Shown here in pieces: positions 26,549 through 35,550 of a stretch of 64,000 nucleotides of DNA; position 1 is the stretch's first letter, and each line of letters starts with the position of its first letter. The translations under genes and the position numbers were made by a program. The notes beneath the pieces were generated by a model. The model saw nothing but the letters and a program-made list of their open reading frames with translations, was not told the DNA's origin and searched no databases. The stretch is from the NCBI GenBank assembly GCA_937941715.1, contig CALDGX010000085.1, forward strand, positions 12,776 to 76,775. Direction: 5' to 3'. This stretch comes from an uncultured Chloracidobacterium sp. (GTDB taxonomy: Bacteria > Acidobacteriota > Blastocatellia > Pyrinomonadales > Pyrinomonadaceae).

Positions 26549-28398
26549 CCGAGAATCCGGCCACAACGTCACCTGCCTCCCGCGGCATTCCGCTAACGCC
26601 GGACGAACCGCGCACGCTTGCGGACCTTTTCCTTCAGTCCGCCCAAAAATTTGATCTACCAGACGCTTTGAATTTTAAGGCTGATGGCCAATGGCGATCG
26701 ATAACATCGGCGAAAATGATCGAACGGGCCGAGAATATTGCCCTCGGCCTGCATTCCCTCGGGCTCGCAAAAGGAGATCGGGCGGCGATCTTGGCGGGTA
26801 ACTCGCCGGAATGGACGCTTTCGGATGCCGGATGCCAGTTTGGCGGAATTGTCGACGTTCCGATCTACACAACACTATCGCCGAATTCGGTGAGTTACAT
26901 TATCAAGGATTCGCAGACGCGGGTATTTTTTATACAAAATGCCGCGATGTATGAACGCCTTCGCGATGCACTCGCCGGATGCGGATCTGTCGAAAAGCTG
27001 ATCTTCTTTGACCGTACGGGTGTTGAAAGCGAGATAGCGATGTCGCTTGACGAGCTGGAGTCTGCCGGAGAAGAGCTTCGCCTGGCCCGGCCGGACCTTG
27101 CTCAAACGATGCGCGAAGCAGTTAACCCAGAGGATGTCGCGACACTGATCTATACCAGCGGCACCACGGGAGAACCGAAAGGAGTGATGCTCAGCCACTC
27201 GAATCTCATCTCAAACACGATCGACGCCAGCGAGAAATTCTCCTTTTCCGGTCACGACATCTCGCTTTCAGTGCTGCCGCTGTCGCATGTTTTTGAAAGG
27301 ACAGGAATGTACGTTTACATACTCTCCGGTATGGGTGTTTACTTTGCCGAGTCAATCGAGAAGGTGCCCGATAACCTTAAAGAGGTCAAACCGACCATCT
27401 TCATTGGCGTGCCCCGCATCTTTGAAAAGGTCTATGAAAAGGCCCGCCTCTCGGCCGCGAGGAGCAGTCCGATACGTGAGCGTATTTTTGACTGGTCGAT
27501 CGAGATCGCCAAAGAATTTGCCCTTGCAAATGAAAAGGGCACACCGGTGAGCGTAGCGCTGGCCGCCAAGCACAGTCTTGCAGACAAGATAGTTTACGCC
27601 AAGATGCGAGAGTTTTTCGGTGGGCGACTTCGGTTTTGCATTACGGGCGGTGCGGCACTTTCGGACGATATATATCTGATATTCACCGGTGCCGGCATTT
27701 CGATAATGCAGGGATACGGGCTGACCGAAACGTCGCCGGTGATCTCTTCGAACAATCCCCTTGAGCATCGCCTGGGAACCGTCGGAAAACCGATCCGTAA
27801 CGTTCGCGTCCGGATCGCAGCTGACGGCGAAATAGAGGTAGCCGGACCCGGGGTCATGCTGGGTTATTACAATAAGGAAAAGGAAACGCGTGAGGTCTTT
27901 ACCGATGATGGCTGGTTTAGGACCGGCGACATTGGCCATCTTGACGTCGACGGATTCCTGGAGATCACCGACCGCAAAAAGGAACTCTTCAAGACCTCAG
28001 GAGGTAAGTACATCGCTCCGACCCATATCGAGCAGATGATAAAGCACTCGCGGTTTGTGAGTCAGGTCGTGCTTGTCGGCAATGAAAGGCGTTTCCCGGC
28101 GGCTCTGATCGTTCCTAACTTTGAAATGCTCGAGTCATACGCTCATCTGAAAGAGCTTGATCTGAAGACACCCGCCGAATTCTGTGCAAACGCCAGGATC
28201 CAGAACCTATTTGAACGCCAGATCGCCGCCGTGACCGAGGGCTTGGCTCAGTTTGAAAAAGTAAAGAAATTTGTGCTTTTGGAAAATGAGCTGACTGTCG
28301 ACGGCGGAGAACTTACGCCGACAATGAAGGTAAAGCGGCGTGTGGTCGACGAAAAATATCGAGATCTGATCGACGAAATGTACGCCGATCAGAAGTGA
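26545..28398 (+). CDS. Long-chain acyl-CoA synthetase (AMP-dependent ligase)
   Basis: 617-residue adenylate-forming enzyme that activates fatty acids with ATP and CoA. The P-loop motif YTSGTTGEPKGVMLSH is near residue 210, followed by the GYGLTETSPVIS motif near 395 and the GWFRTGDIGHLD and DRKKELFKTSGGKY segments of the hinge and C-terminal domain with the catalytic Lys region. Length and layout match FadD/FACL proteins of the AMP-binding long-chain type. It is translationally coupled to the FadR-type repressor. Confidence 0.93.
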   Translation: MTENPATTSPASRGIPLTPDEPRTLADLFLQSAQKFDLPDALNFKADGQWRSITSAKMIERAENIALGLHSLGLAKGDRAAILAGNSPEWTLSDAGCQFGGIVDVPIYTTLSPNSVSYIIKDSQTRVFFIQNAAMYERLRDALAGCGSVEKLIFFDRTGVESEIAMSLDELESAGEELRLARPDLAQTMREAVNPEDVATLIYTSGTTGEPKGVMLSHSNLISNTIDASEKFSFSGHDISLSVLPLSHVFERTGMYVYILSGMGVYFAESIEKVPDNLKEVKPTIFIGVPRIFEKVYEKARLSAARSSPIRERIFDWSIEIAKEFALANEKGTPVSVALAAKHSLADKIVYAKMREFFGGRLRFCITGGAALSDDIYLIFTGAGISIMQGYGLTETSPVISSNNPLEHRLGTVGKPIRNVRVRIAADGEIEVAGPGVMLGYYNKEKETREVFTDDGWFRTGDIGHLDVDGFLEITDRKKELFKTSGGKYIAPTHIEQMIKHSRFVSQVVLVGNERRFPAALIVPNFEMLESYAHLKELDLKTPAEFCANARIQNLFERQIAAVTEGLAQFEKVKKFVLLENELTVDGGELTPTMKVKRRVVDEKYRDLIDEMYADQK

Positions 28399-28404
28399 TC
28401 TCTA

Positions 28405-29394
28405 CTAGTAAAGAATGCTGGAGCCGAGCCCGCCGGTCATACTGCTGAGGCCGGTCCTGGCCGCGCCCGTCACAACCTCGAGTATGGTCTGACCGATACT
28501 CTTTTTGGCCTTGTCTACCTCGATGATGTCATACGGTTCGAGCATCAGGTCTTTCTGCTGGCCTTTTTTGATTAGGTCGTAGTTTGCTGCGATCACCTCG
28601 CGATCCTTCGAATTTGGTTTAAGGCGATATATCTTGATGTCCTTGGTCTTTGCTTCCCGCCGCACACCGCCGATCTTGGCGATAGCTTCGGTCAGTGTCA
28701 TCCCGCCTTCTTTCAAATAGATACCCTGCGGAGCAACCACCTCGCCGGTAACGTAGACCGGTGATGCCTTTTGAACGACGATGACGTCGCCCGGATATAT
28801 GACGGGATTAGCTTCTTCCTTTCCGAGCTTCACGCTGGCGAGGCTGTACATTCGCGACGGCACGTCGGTCGCATCGCCTCCGGTGACCTTCCAGTCGCTG
28901 TCATCGCGCCCGTCGGAACACAACGGAGCTCTTGTGCGAAAAACCTGTATCATGCCGCCGGCTTCATCCTTTACGCCGCCCGAGATAGCTAGTATCTCGA
29001 CAAGCGTCGCCTTTCGCATCAGAGTGATCTCCTGGGGCTTGTTGACCTCGCCATAGATCGTTGCCGGCGGCCGGCTCTTGCGTTCGGTCACACGGACACT
29101 GATCTGAGGATTTCGAAGGTACTTTGCAAGCAATGCGCTGATGTCGGCGCGAAGTTCGCGTTCGGAGCGACATTTTGCAACGACCGGCTTGTCGAAAAAA
29201 GGCACCTCGATCTTGCCGTCCTCGTCCACGGTCGCGACAAAATCGAACTGCGGTTCGCCGAGTACCTTTCCGGTGATCTCATCGCCGGGGCCGACCATAT
29301 AACCCTTTTGTACGGGCACGTCAGCCGGTACCGTCTGACCAAAACCGATCGCCGAAAGTCCTAATATAAATAAAGCTAAAACCGCACCTTTCAT
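28405..29394 (-). CDS. Polysaccharide export protein with SLBB domains (Wza-like)
   Basis: 329-residue exported protein with a signal peptide (residues 1-19, ending AIGFGQ). A polysaccharide biosynthesis/export domain follows (YMVGPGDEITGKVLGEPQFD, then RNPQISVRVTE), then two SLBB-type segments: ATIYGEVNKPQEITL and, later, PVYVTGEVVAPQGIYLKEGG. Such proteins form or gate the outer-membrane channel for capsule or exopolysaccharide. There is no lipobox Cys at the signal cleavage site, unlike E. coli Wza. It is divergent from the CapD-like gene across 169 bases. Confidence 0.9.
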   Translation of the reverse strand: MKGAVLALFILGLSAIGFGQTVPADVPVQKGYMVGPGDEITGKVLGEPQFDFVATVDEDGKIEVPFFDKPVVAKCRSERELRADISALLAKYLRNPQISVRVTERKSRPPATIYGEVNKPQEITLMRKATLVEILAISGGVKDEAGGMIQVFRTRAPLCSDGRDDSDWKVTGGDATDVPSRMYSLASVKLGKEEANPVIYPGDVIVVQKASPVYVTGEVVAPQGIYLKEGGMTLTEAIAKIGGVRREAKTKDIKIYRLKPNSKDREVIAANYDLIKKGQQKDLMLEPYDIIEVDKAKKSIGQTILEVVTGAARTGLSSMTGGLGSSILY

Positions 29395-29495
29395 CGTAAA
29401 ACCTCACAACTGCGCCGCTAAAGGATAACCTACAAAAAGGCGCTATACAACCGTTTTTCGGTTGCCGGAGTATCAATTTGGATGAGTATTTTGCA

Positions 29496-29525
29496 TTGAC
29501 AGTTGCGCTGTGGTCAAAGTAATTT
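29496..29525 (+). promoter_or_regulatory. Predicted sigma-70 promoter of the CapD-like gene
   Basis: A perfect TTGACA (29496-29501) and TAATTT (29520-29525) lie 18 bases apart, giving a start near 29532 and a leader of about 32 bases before ATG 29564. Confidence 0.6.
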
Positions 29526-29563
29526 CAGAATAAAAGCACTCGTGAACGAATTTGCTTAGGTAA

Positions 29564-31516
29564 ATGAATCAAGACGATCAGATCAATGAGAATTTTTGGT
29601 TCCTGCGGCGTCCGCTTCAGTTTTTGGCGGATGTGGTGGTTTTGTGCGCTGCATTTTTTATCGCATATCTTCCTGCAGTTAACATTCAACTCGGCGAATA
29701 TTATGTCGAGACCGCTCTCCGCCAACTTCCCTTTGTGATCCTCGTACAGCTTTCGACGCTGTTCCTCGTCGGGGCTTATTCGATCATTTGGCGTTACGTG
29801 AGCATCGAGGATATAAAGGTCTTTCTCAAGGCCGCAGCGATTTCGGGTGCCATCCTGATCATCTTTCGGTTTCTGTTGATGTTTACTGAATTCAACTGGT
29901 GGCAGGTTCCGATCTCCGTGATCTTGATCGACACTATGATGGCGTTCGGCGGACTACTGGCCCTGAGGATCACTCGCCGATTTGTTTACGAGCTGGATGA
30001 AAAGAATCGCATGCATTCCGGCCGGAAGCGGGGTAAACAGAAACCGACGTTGCTTGTCGGAGCCGGACGAATGGGGGCAACGCTGGCCAAGGAAATGCTT
30101 GGCAGAAAGGATGCCGAGCTCGAGATACGTGGTTTTGTCGATGACGATCCGCGAAAGCGCGGCGGGAGCGTAAGCGGGGTCAAGGTGCTCGGCACGACCC
30201 ACGACCTGCCCCGTTTGGTCGACGAACTGAACATTAAACAGGTCGTTCTCGCCATCGATCAGGCTCAGGGCAAAGAGATACGCCGGATAATGGACGTTTG
30301 CAGTGCGATCCCTGTCAAGGCCCAGATCGTTCCCAGCCTGAACGAGATCGCTCATGGACGCGTGTCCGTAAGCCGAATTCGCGATGTACAGATCGAGGAC
30401 CTGCTTGGCCGCGAACCCATCGAGCTCGACGACGAGAATCTTCACGAATTCCTGACCGACAAGACGGTAATGGTGACCGGGGCGGGCGGTTCGATCGGTT
30501 CCGAATTGGTCAGACAGATCACCAACTACTCACCGAAACAGGTCCTGCTGGTCGAGCGGGCGGAGTTCTTTCTATTTCAGATCGGCCGCGAACTTACCAA
30601 TTCCTTTAGTGACGCTCGATTTGTCCCGCTGATTGCTGATATCGGTGACGAACCGAGAATGCGCGAGATATTTTCTCAATTCCGTCCCGACGTGATCTTT
30701 CATGCGGCGGCTCATAAACATGTACCTCTGATGGAGATAAATGCGTCCGAGGCGATCAAGAACAATGTTTTTGCGACCCGGAAACTGGGCGAACTTGCGG
30801 GCGAATTCGGGGCGACTGATTTCGTCATGATCTCGACTGACAAGGCCGTCAACCCGACGTCCATAATGGGAGCGTCAAAACGGATCGCCGAGATCGTGAT
30901 CCAGGACCTTAATCATTCGTATTCGACCAACTATATCGCGGTCAGATTTGGTAACGTCCTCGGCTCGGCAGGTTCGGTCGTCCCCATCTTTCGCGAGCAG
31001 ATCGAAAGGGGAGAGCCGATCACCGTTACGGACCGCGAGATGACACGCTATTTTATGACTATTCCCGAGGCGTCACAGCTTGTCCTGCAGGCCGGTGCCC
31101 TCGGTGAAGGCGGCGAGATCTTTATTCTCGATATGGGCCAGCCGGTCAAGATACTCGACCTCGCCGAAGATATGATCAGGCTGTCGGGCCTGACCCCTTA
31201 TGAGGATATCGACATCCGGTTTACGGGTATACGCAAGGGCGAGAAGCTGTTCGAGGAGCTCGAGATAACCGGCGAAAATCTGCTCAAGACTCGGCACCCG
31301 AAGATCTTTATCGGCAAGATCGCCACCTATTCAAGGCCCGAGGTCGAGAATATCCTCCGCGAATTTAAGGCGGCGGTCGAAGCTCAGAGTGAGATGCGGA
31401 TCAGGAGTGTCTTTAACGAATTTTTGCCCGAGGCTACCATTACGCAGATCGAACCGGCCGTTGCTGAAGAGAATCTGCTTGCGCAAAATGCACGACTCGG
31501 CTCGGCCGAGAAATAG
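29564..31516 (+). CDS. CapD/WbpM-like nucleotide-sugar 4,6-dehydratase, membrane-anchored
   Basis: 650-residue protein. The first 150 residues hold four membrane segments, then a Rossmann-like CoA-binding domain (PTLLVGAGRMGATLAKEML), then an extended SDR domain from about residue 300 with TVMVTGAGGSIGSELVRQI, the catalytic STDKAVNPTSIMGASKR region, and FGNVLGSAGSVVPIF. This is the layout of WbpM/CapD enzymes that convert UDP-GlcNAc to a 4-keto-6-deoxy sugar for surface glycans. The catalytic Tyr usual in SDRs is Met in SIMGASK, as is normal for this subfamily. galE follows after 6 bases. Confidence 0.92.
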   Translation: MNQDDQINENFWFLRRPLQFLADVVVLCAAFFIAYLPAVNIQLGEYYVETALRQLPFVILVQLSTLFLVGAYSIIWRYVSIEDIKVFLKAAAISGAILIIFRFLLMFTEFNWWQVPISVILIDTMMAFGGLLALRITRRFVYELDEKNRMHSGRKRGKQKPTLLVGAGRMGATLAKEMLGRKDAELEIRGFVDDDPRKRGGSVSGVKVLGTTHDLPRLVDELNIKQVVLAIDQAQGKEIRRIMDVCSAIPVKAQIVPSLNEIAHGRVSVSRIRDVQIEDLLGREPIELDDENLHEFLTDKTVMVTGAGGSIGSELVRQITNYSPKQVLLVERAEFFLFQIGRELTNSFSDARFVPLIADIGDEPRMREIFSQFRPDVIFHAAAHKHVPLMEINASEAIKNNVFATRKLGELAGEFGATDFVMISTDKAVNPTSIMGASKRIAEIVIQDLNHSYSTNYIAVRFGNVLGSAGSVVPIFREQIERGEPITVTDREMTRYFMTIPEASQLVLQAGALGEGGEIFILDMGQPVKILDLAEDMIRLSGLTPYEDIDIRFTGIRKGEKLFEELEITGENLLKTRHPKIFIGKIATYSRPEVENILREFKAAVEAQSEMRIRSVFNEFLPEATITQIEPAVAEENLLAQNARLGSAEK

Positions 31517-31522
31517 AGATCA

Positions 31523-32518
31523 ATGGCAATCTTAGTTACAGGCGGGGCAGGCTATATCGGCAGCGTCGCGGTCGATGACCTATCGGCTCGGGGCGAGGAT
31601 GTTGTTGTGGTCGATAATCTGGTTTACGGCCACCGCGAAGCCATCGACCCTGACATCCCGTTCTATGAGGGACATATCGGCGATCGCAGCCTCTTGGACC
31701 GCATTTTTGCCGATCACGAGATCGAGTCATGTATGCACTTTTCGGCATATGCGTACGTCGGCGAATCAGTCGAAAAGCCGCAAAAGTACTTTGACAACAA
31801 TTACGTTCAGACGCTGACCCTGCTCGACGCCTTGCTGGAATACGGCATCAAGCGATTTGTGTTCTCGTCGACATGCGCGACATTCGGCGAGCCGCAGTAT
31901 CTGCCGATCGACGAATCTCACCCGCAATCGCCGACCAATCCGTACGGCTGGACCAAATTTATGGTCGAGCGGACACTATCAGCTTATGAGGCAGCCTACG
32001 GATTGAATTTTGTCGTCCTTCGATATTTCAACGCTGCGGGTGCGACCGCCCGACGCGGTGAGGACCACTTTCCGGAAACTCATCTGATCCCGCTGGCGTT
32101 GTTTTCAGCGTCGGGCCGAATTCCGCATGTTTCCATATTTGGCGACGACTACGATACGCCTGATGGTACGGCAATACGCGACTACATTCACGTATCCGAC
32201 CTTTCGAGCGCACATATGGCCGCGTTGGAGCACGTGAGGGCCGGCAAACGGTCGGAATTTATCAATCTCGGGAACGGTAGCGGATATTCGGTCAAAGAGG
32301 TGATCCAAACCGCCGAACGGGTTACACAGCGGCCGATCAATACACTTATCGCACCGCGACGGGCAGGTGACCCTTCAAGATTGGTCGCTAATGCCGCCAA
32401 GGCCCGAGAGATGCTAGGTTGGCAGCCGCAGTTCCCAACCCTGGAAGCCATCATAGAAAGCGCTTGGTCGTGGCACCAGGCAAACGCGTCGGGCTATGCC
32501 GGATCGGGCGGCAAATGA
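31523..32518 (+). CDS. galE: UDP-glucose 4-epimerase
   Basis: 331-residue extended SDR that interconverts UDP-glucose and UDP-galactose. The motifs are LVTGGAGYIGSVAVDDL, FSAYAYVGESVEKP, the Ser/Tyr/Lys triad in SSTCATFGEP and NPYGWTKFMVE, and RYFNAAGA. It follows the CapD-like gene by 6 bases and precedes the aminotransferase by 15, so a nucleotide-sugar operon is likely. Confidence 0.93.
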   Translation: MAILVTGGAGYIGSVAVDDLSARGEDVVVVDNLVYGHREAIDPDIPFYEGHIGDRSLLDRIFADHEIESCMHFSAYAYVGESVEKPQKYFDNNYVQTLTLLDALLEYGIKRFVFSSTCATFGEPQYLPIDESHPQSPTNPYGWTKFMVERTLSAYEAAYGLNFVVLRYFNAAGATARRGEDHFPETHLIPLALFSASGRIPHVSIFGDDYDTPDGTAIRDYIHVSDLSSAHMAALEHVRAGKRSEFINLGNGSGYSVKEVIQTAERVTQRPINTLIAPRRAGDPSRLVANAAKAREMLGWQPQFPTLEAIIESAWSWHQANASGYAGSGGK

Positions 32519-32533
32519 TGAGAGGAAAATTAA

Positions 32534-33736
32534 ATGTCTGATATGAGAATTTCGAAAAGCCGGGTCTCGCGTAAGGCCGCGAGCTTTACCGAGTCGGTCA
32601 TCCGTGAGATGAGCCGCGAGGCGGTCAAGTATGGAGCGGTCAATCTGGGACAGGGATTTCCGGATTTTTCGGCTCCCGAGGACATCAAGCTTAAGGCCAT
32701 TGAGGCGATCGCCGCTGACCACAATCAGTACGCCATTACTTGGGGCGTCAAGAGCTTTCGGGACGCGATCGCGAAAAAGACCATGTGGTTTCTCGGACTC
32801 GACCTCGACCCGGAGGCCGAGATCACCGTCACATGCGGATCGACCGAGGGAATGATCGCAGCGATGATGGCGACCGTGGATCCGGGAGACGAGGTGGTCG
32901 TATTCGAACCCTTTTATGAGAATTACGCTCCCGACGCCATACTTTCTGACGCTGTGCCGAGGCACGTCCCGCTTTATCGCACCGACAACGGATTCGTATT
33001 TGACCGTGAAGAGCTTCGGGCCGCCTTCAACGAAAATACCAAAGCGATCATCATCTGCAATCCGAACAACCCGACGGGAAAAGTTTTCACCCGGGACGAA
33101 CTGGAATTCATCGGTGACCTCTGTAAAGAGTTTGACGTACTCTGCTTTACCGACGAGATCTATGAACACATAATCTACGGCATCGACGAAGACGATCCGC
33201 TTTCGCACCAGTGCATGGCTAACATCGAGGGAATGCGTGATCGGACGGTCGTCGTCAATTCGCTGTCAAAAACGTATTCGGTCACGGGTTGGCGCGTCGG
33301 TTATTGTATCGCGCCGCCGGACATCACGTCAGCAATAAGAAAGGTACACGACTTTCTGACGGTCGGTGCGGCTAATCCGCTACAGCACGCAGGAGCCTAC
33401 GCACTCGGGTTGCCGGCCAGTTATTATCAGGAATTGCAGGCCGAGTACCTTCGCAAACGGGACTTTATCGTACCGGTCCTGAAGAACGCGGGCTTTAAGT
33501 GCGACTATCCGGAAGGTGCCTACTACGTGATGGCGGATATCGCAGATTTTGGATTCGCTAATGACATCGAATTCACAAAACACCTGATACGAGAGATCGG
33601 CGTCGCGGTGGTCCCCGGCTCGTCGTTCTATCACGAAGCGTCGATGGGCTCGCAGATCGTTCGATTTTGCTTCTGCAAAAAAGACGAAACCCTCGAGGCT
33701 GCGGCCGACCGACTAGCCAAACTCAAGCTTGGCTAG
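32534..33736 (+). CDS. PLP-dependent class I/II aminotransferase
   Basis: 400-residue fold-type I aminotransferase. The PLP-lysine motif is SLSKTYSVTGWRVGYC near residue 245, and the substrate and cofactor residues appear in NLGQGFPDFSAPEDI, PNNPTGKVF and the C-terminal IVRFCFCKKDE. The overall pattern is closest to the methionine/kynurenine/glutamine transaminase group (YbdL-like). It is the last gene of the CapD-galE group, but sugar aminotransferases belong to another family, so its job may be unrelated to the glycan. Confidence 0.9.
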   Translation: MSDMRISKSRVSRKAASFTESVIREMSREAVKYGAVNLGQGFPDFSAPEDIKLKAIEAIAADHNQYAITWGVKSFRDAIAKKTMWFLGLDLDPEAEITVTCGSTEGMIAAMMATVDPGDEVVVFEPFYENYAPDAILSDAVPRHVPLYRTDNGFVFDREELRAAFNENTKAIIICNPNNPTGKVFTRDELEFIGDLCKEFDVLCFTDEIYEHIIYGIDEDDPLSHQCMANIEGMRDRTVVVNSLSKTYSVTGWRVGYCIAPPDITSAIRKVHDFLTVGAANPLQHAGAYALGLPASYYQELQAEYLRKRDFIVPVLKNAGFKCDYPEGAYYVMADIADFGFANDIEFTKHLIREIGVAVVPGSSFYHEASMGSQIVRFCFCKKDETLEAAADRLAKLKLG

Positions 33737-33866
33737 CGCCGGTCGTATAGCCGGCATTCCGCGAGGCAACCAATTGCCGACCTCAACGCAACAAAAATAT
33801 AAAATCAGCGTATTTTCTCCCAAAAGCAAGATTCTCCCAGTATAAGTAAAGAAACCTGGAGGTACT

Positions 33867-34877
33867 ATGTTTCAGAGATCATTCGTATTTATACTTACCG
33901 CGGCATGTGCGGTATCGACCATCGGCCAGACACCCGAAACAAAAAGCTCAAATGAAAAGGCCGCTAAGGCGATGACCTTTGTGTTCGACGGCGGCGGCAG
34001 CTATCTCGGTGTCCAGACCGCCGAGGTGACAAGTGAGAATTATTCGAAATTCGGTCTGCGAGAGGTTCGCGGTGTCGTTATCGAGAAGGTCATGGAAAAT
34101 TCACCGGCTCAGGCGGCCGGCCTTCAGGCGGGCGATGTGCTGATCAGTGTAGACGGTGATGAGGTCACCGGAACGCGCAAATTGACACGCCTGATCAGCG
34201 AGATCGCGCCCGACCACAAAACAAAACTCATCATCTGGCGCAACGGCAGCGAGCAAGAGGTCACGGCGACCATTTCGCGGCGACCAGCCCCAAAGTTTGA
34301 AAACGGCAATTTCGAATTCTCGTTCCCGGGCCCGGTTGGAAAGATCGATATCCCCGACATGAAGGAGTTGCAACGGCTTAAGGAGTTACCAAAGGTAGAC
34401 ATTCCGCAGCTATGGAGCTCGCGTGACGGCCGCGGCGAGGGATTTGTGTGGCGCTCGGGATCAGGGCGTCAGATCGGCATCAGCATAACGCCTTTGACCA
34501 AACAGTTGGCTGACCACTTTGGCGTCGAGGGCGGCATTATGGTCAACTCGGTCCGCGACGGTTCGCCGGCATTCAAAGCAGGCATCAAGGCCGGTGACAT
34601 CATTGTCGAAGCCGATGGCAAGGCCGTCAAGGGAGAGTTTGATCTGCTGCGTACTCTTGGAAGCAAGATCGAGGGTGATGTCCAGCTGACCATCGTCCGC
34701 GGCCGCGATCGCCAATCGATCTCCGTCACACCCGAAGTGTCAAAATTACCAGGTTTCGTATTTGAAACGGACGGAGGCGGACCAATTCGGCCGGCGGTAC
34801 CGCTGAAGATGCAGAAAGTGAAGCCGTCTGCAGTTTCGCCCGCGATCACGCTGCTGACTCCCGGCCGCGTGCTTTAG
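33867..34877 (+). CDS. Exported protein with two PDZ domains
   Basis: 336-residue protein with a signal peptide (residues 1-20, ending STIGQT). The first PDZ domain spans about 45-135 (SYLGVQTAEV, then SPAQAAGLQAGDVLISVDG) and the second about 205-295 (RQIGISITPL, then GSPAFKAGIKAGDIIVEADG). No protease domain is present, so it is not DegP; it probably binds C-termini of periplasmic proteins. GGAGG lies 6 bases before the ATG. A terminator follows. Confidence 0.88.
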   Translation: MFQRSFVFILTAACAVSTIGQTPETKSSNEKAAKAMTFVFDGGGSYLGVQTAEVTSENYSKFGLREVRGVVIEKVMENSPAQAAGLQAGDVLISVDGDEVTGTRKLTRLISEIAPDHKTKLIIWRNGSEQEVTATISRRPAPKFENGNFEFSFPGPVGKIDIPDMKELQRLKELPKVDIPQLWSSRDGRGEGFVWRSGSGRQIGISITPLTKQLADHFGVEGGIMVNSVRDGSPAFKAGIKAGDIIVEADGKAVKGEFDLLRTLGSKIEGDVQLTIVRGRDRQSISVTPEVSKLPGFVFETDGGGPIRPAVPLKMQKVKPSAVSPAITLLTPGRVL

Positions 34878-34903
34878 ACAGCAAGAAATTTTATCGATTT
34901 CCG

Positions 34904-34927
34904 AGGCGGTGCCAATCCGCCTTTTTT
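34904..34927 (+). terminator. Terminator after PDZ protein gene
   Basis: AGGCGG (34904-34909) pairs with CCGCCT (34917-34922) and is followed by six T residues. Confidence 0.75.
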
Positions 34928-35543
34928 ATTGTCCCTGTTGCCGTTTTACGGCTTCTTTAGCAAGTTCGTTGGCCCGGCTGCTGTAGTCGCGGGCATCCTC
35001 CATAAGTTTTCGGTAATTGTCGCTTCGCGTCTTAAATTCTTCTTTGACCTTTTCGCGCATTTTTGCGTCTTTCGGGTCATAGCTGTCGCGCAGGATACGT
35101 GCCGCCTGACGATAGTTCTCAAAAGCCTCAAGCTGACGCTTTAATGCCTCTTCTTTTAGCCGCAGATACTCGCGGTAATCGTCATTGATCTGCATCTCCT
35201 GAGCCTTTTGGATCTTTTCGACGGCGGACTTGCCGTATGCTGTGCCGTCATTTATCAGGTACAGCACTTCGTCGGCGATCTTTTTCGCAGTATCGGCATC
35301 GTTCTTTTCCATTGCTGCCTTGAGGTCTTCGCGCTTTCCTTCATTTTGCTGATACAGGACCTTGATCTTTGTCAGGTCCTTGTTAGCGTCGTCGACGATC
35401 AACGCCGCTTCGGAGGTTTCGTCCAATGGATTCAATATACTGATGCCTCCACCGGAACGTGTGCAGGACGACAATGTGAGTACCAACGCGATCGACATGA
35501 CCGCAAAAAACTGTATCTTTGGTTTTTTCACGAACAGCTTCAA
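34926..35543 (-). CDS. Coiled-coil lipoprotein, last gene of SpeD-DUF4178-DUF350 operon
   Basis: 205-residue protein with a signal peptide and a lipobox (residues about 14-27, ending TLSSC). The rest is almost entirely charged alpha helix with heptad character (MQINDDYREYLRLKEEAL and onward), pointing to a coiled coil anchored in a membrane, most likely the outer one. No family is recognised. It starts 7 bases after the membrane protein gene and closes the eight-gene operon. Its 3' end reaches into the terminator of the convergent PDZ gene. Confidence 0.8.
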   Translation of the reverse strand: MKLFVKKPKIQFFAVMSIALVLTLSSCTRSGGGISILNPLDETSEAALIVDDANKDLTKIKVLYQQNEGKREDLKAAMEKNDADTAKKIADEVLYLINDGTAYGKSAVEKIQKAQEMQINDDYREYLRLKEEALKRQLEAFENYRQAARILRDSYDPKDAKMREKVKEEFKTRSDNYRKLMEDARDYSSRANELAKEAVKRQQGQ

Positions 35544-35550
35544 TTGCTTT

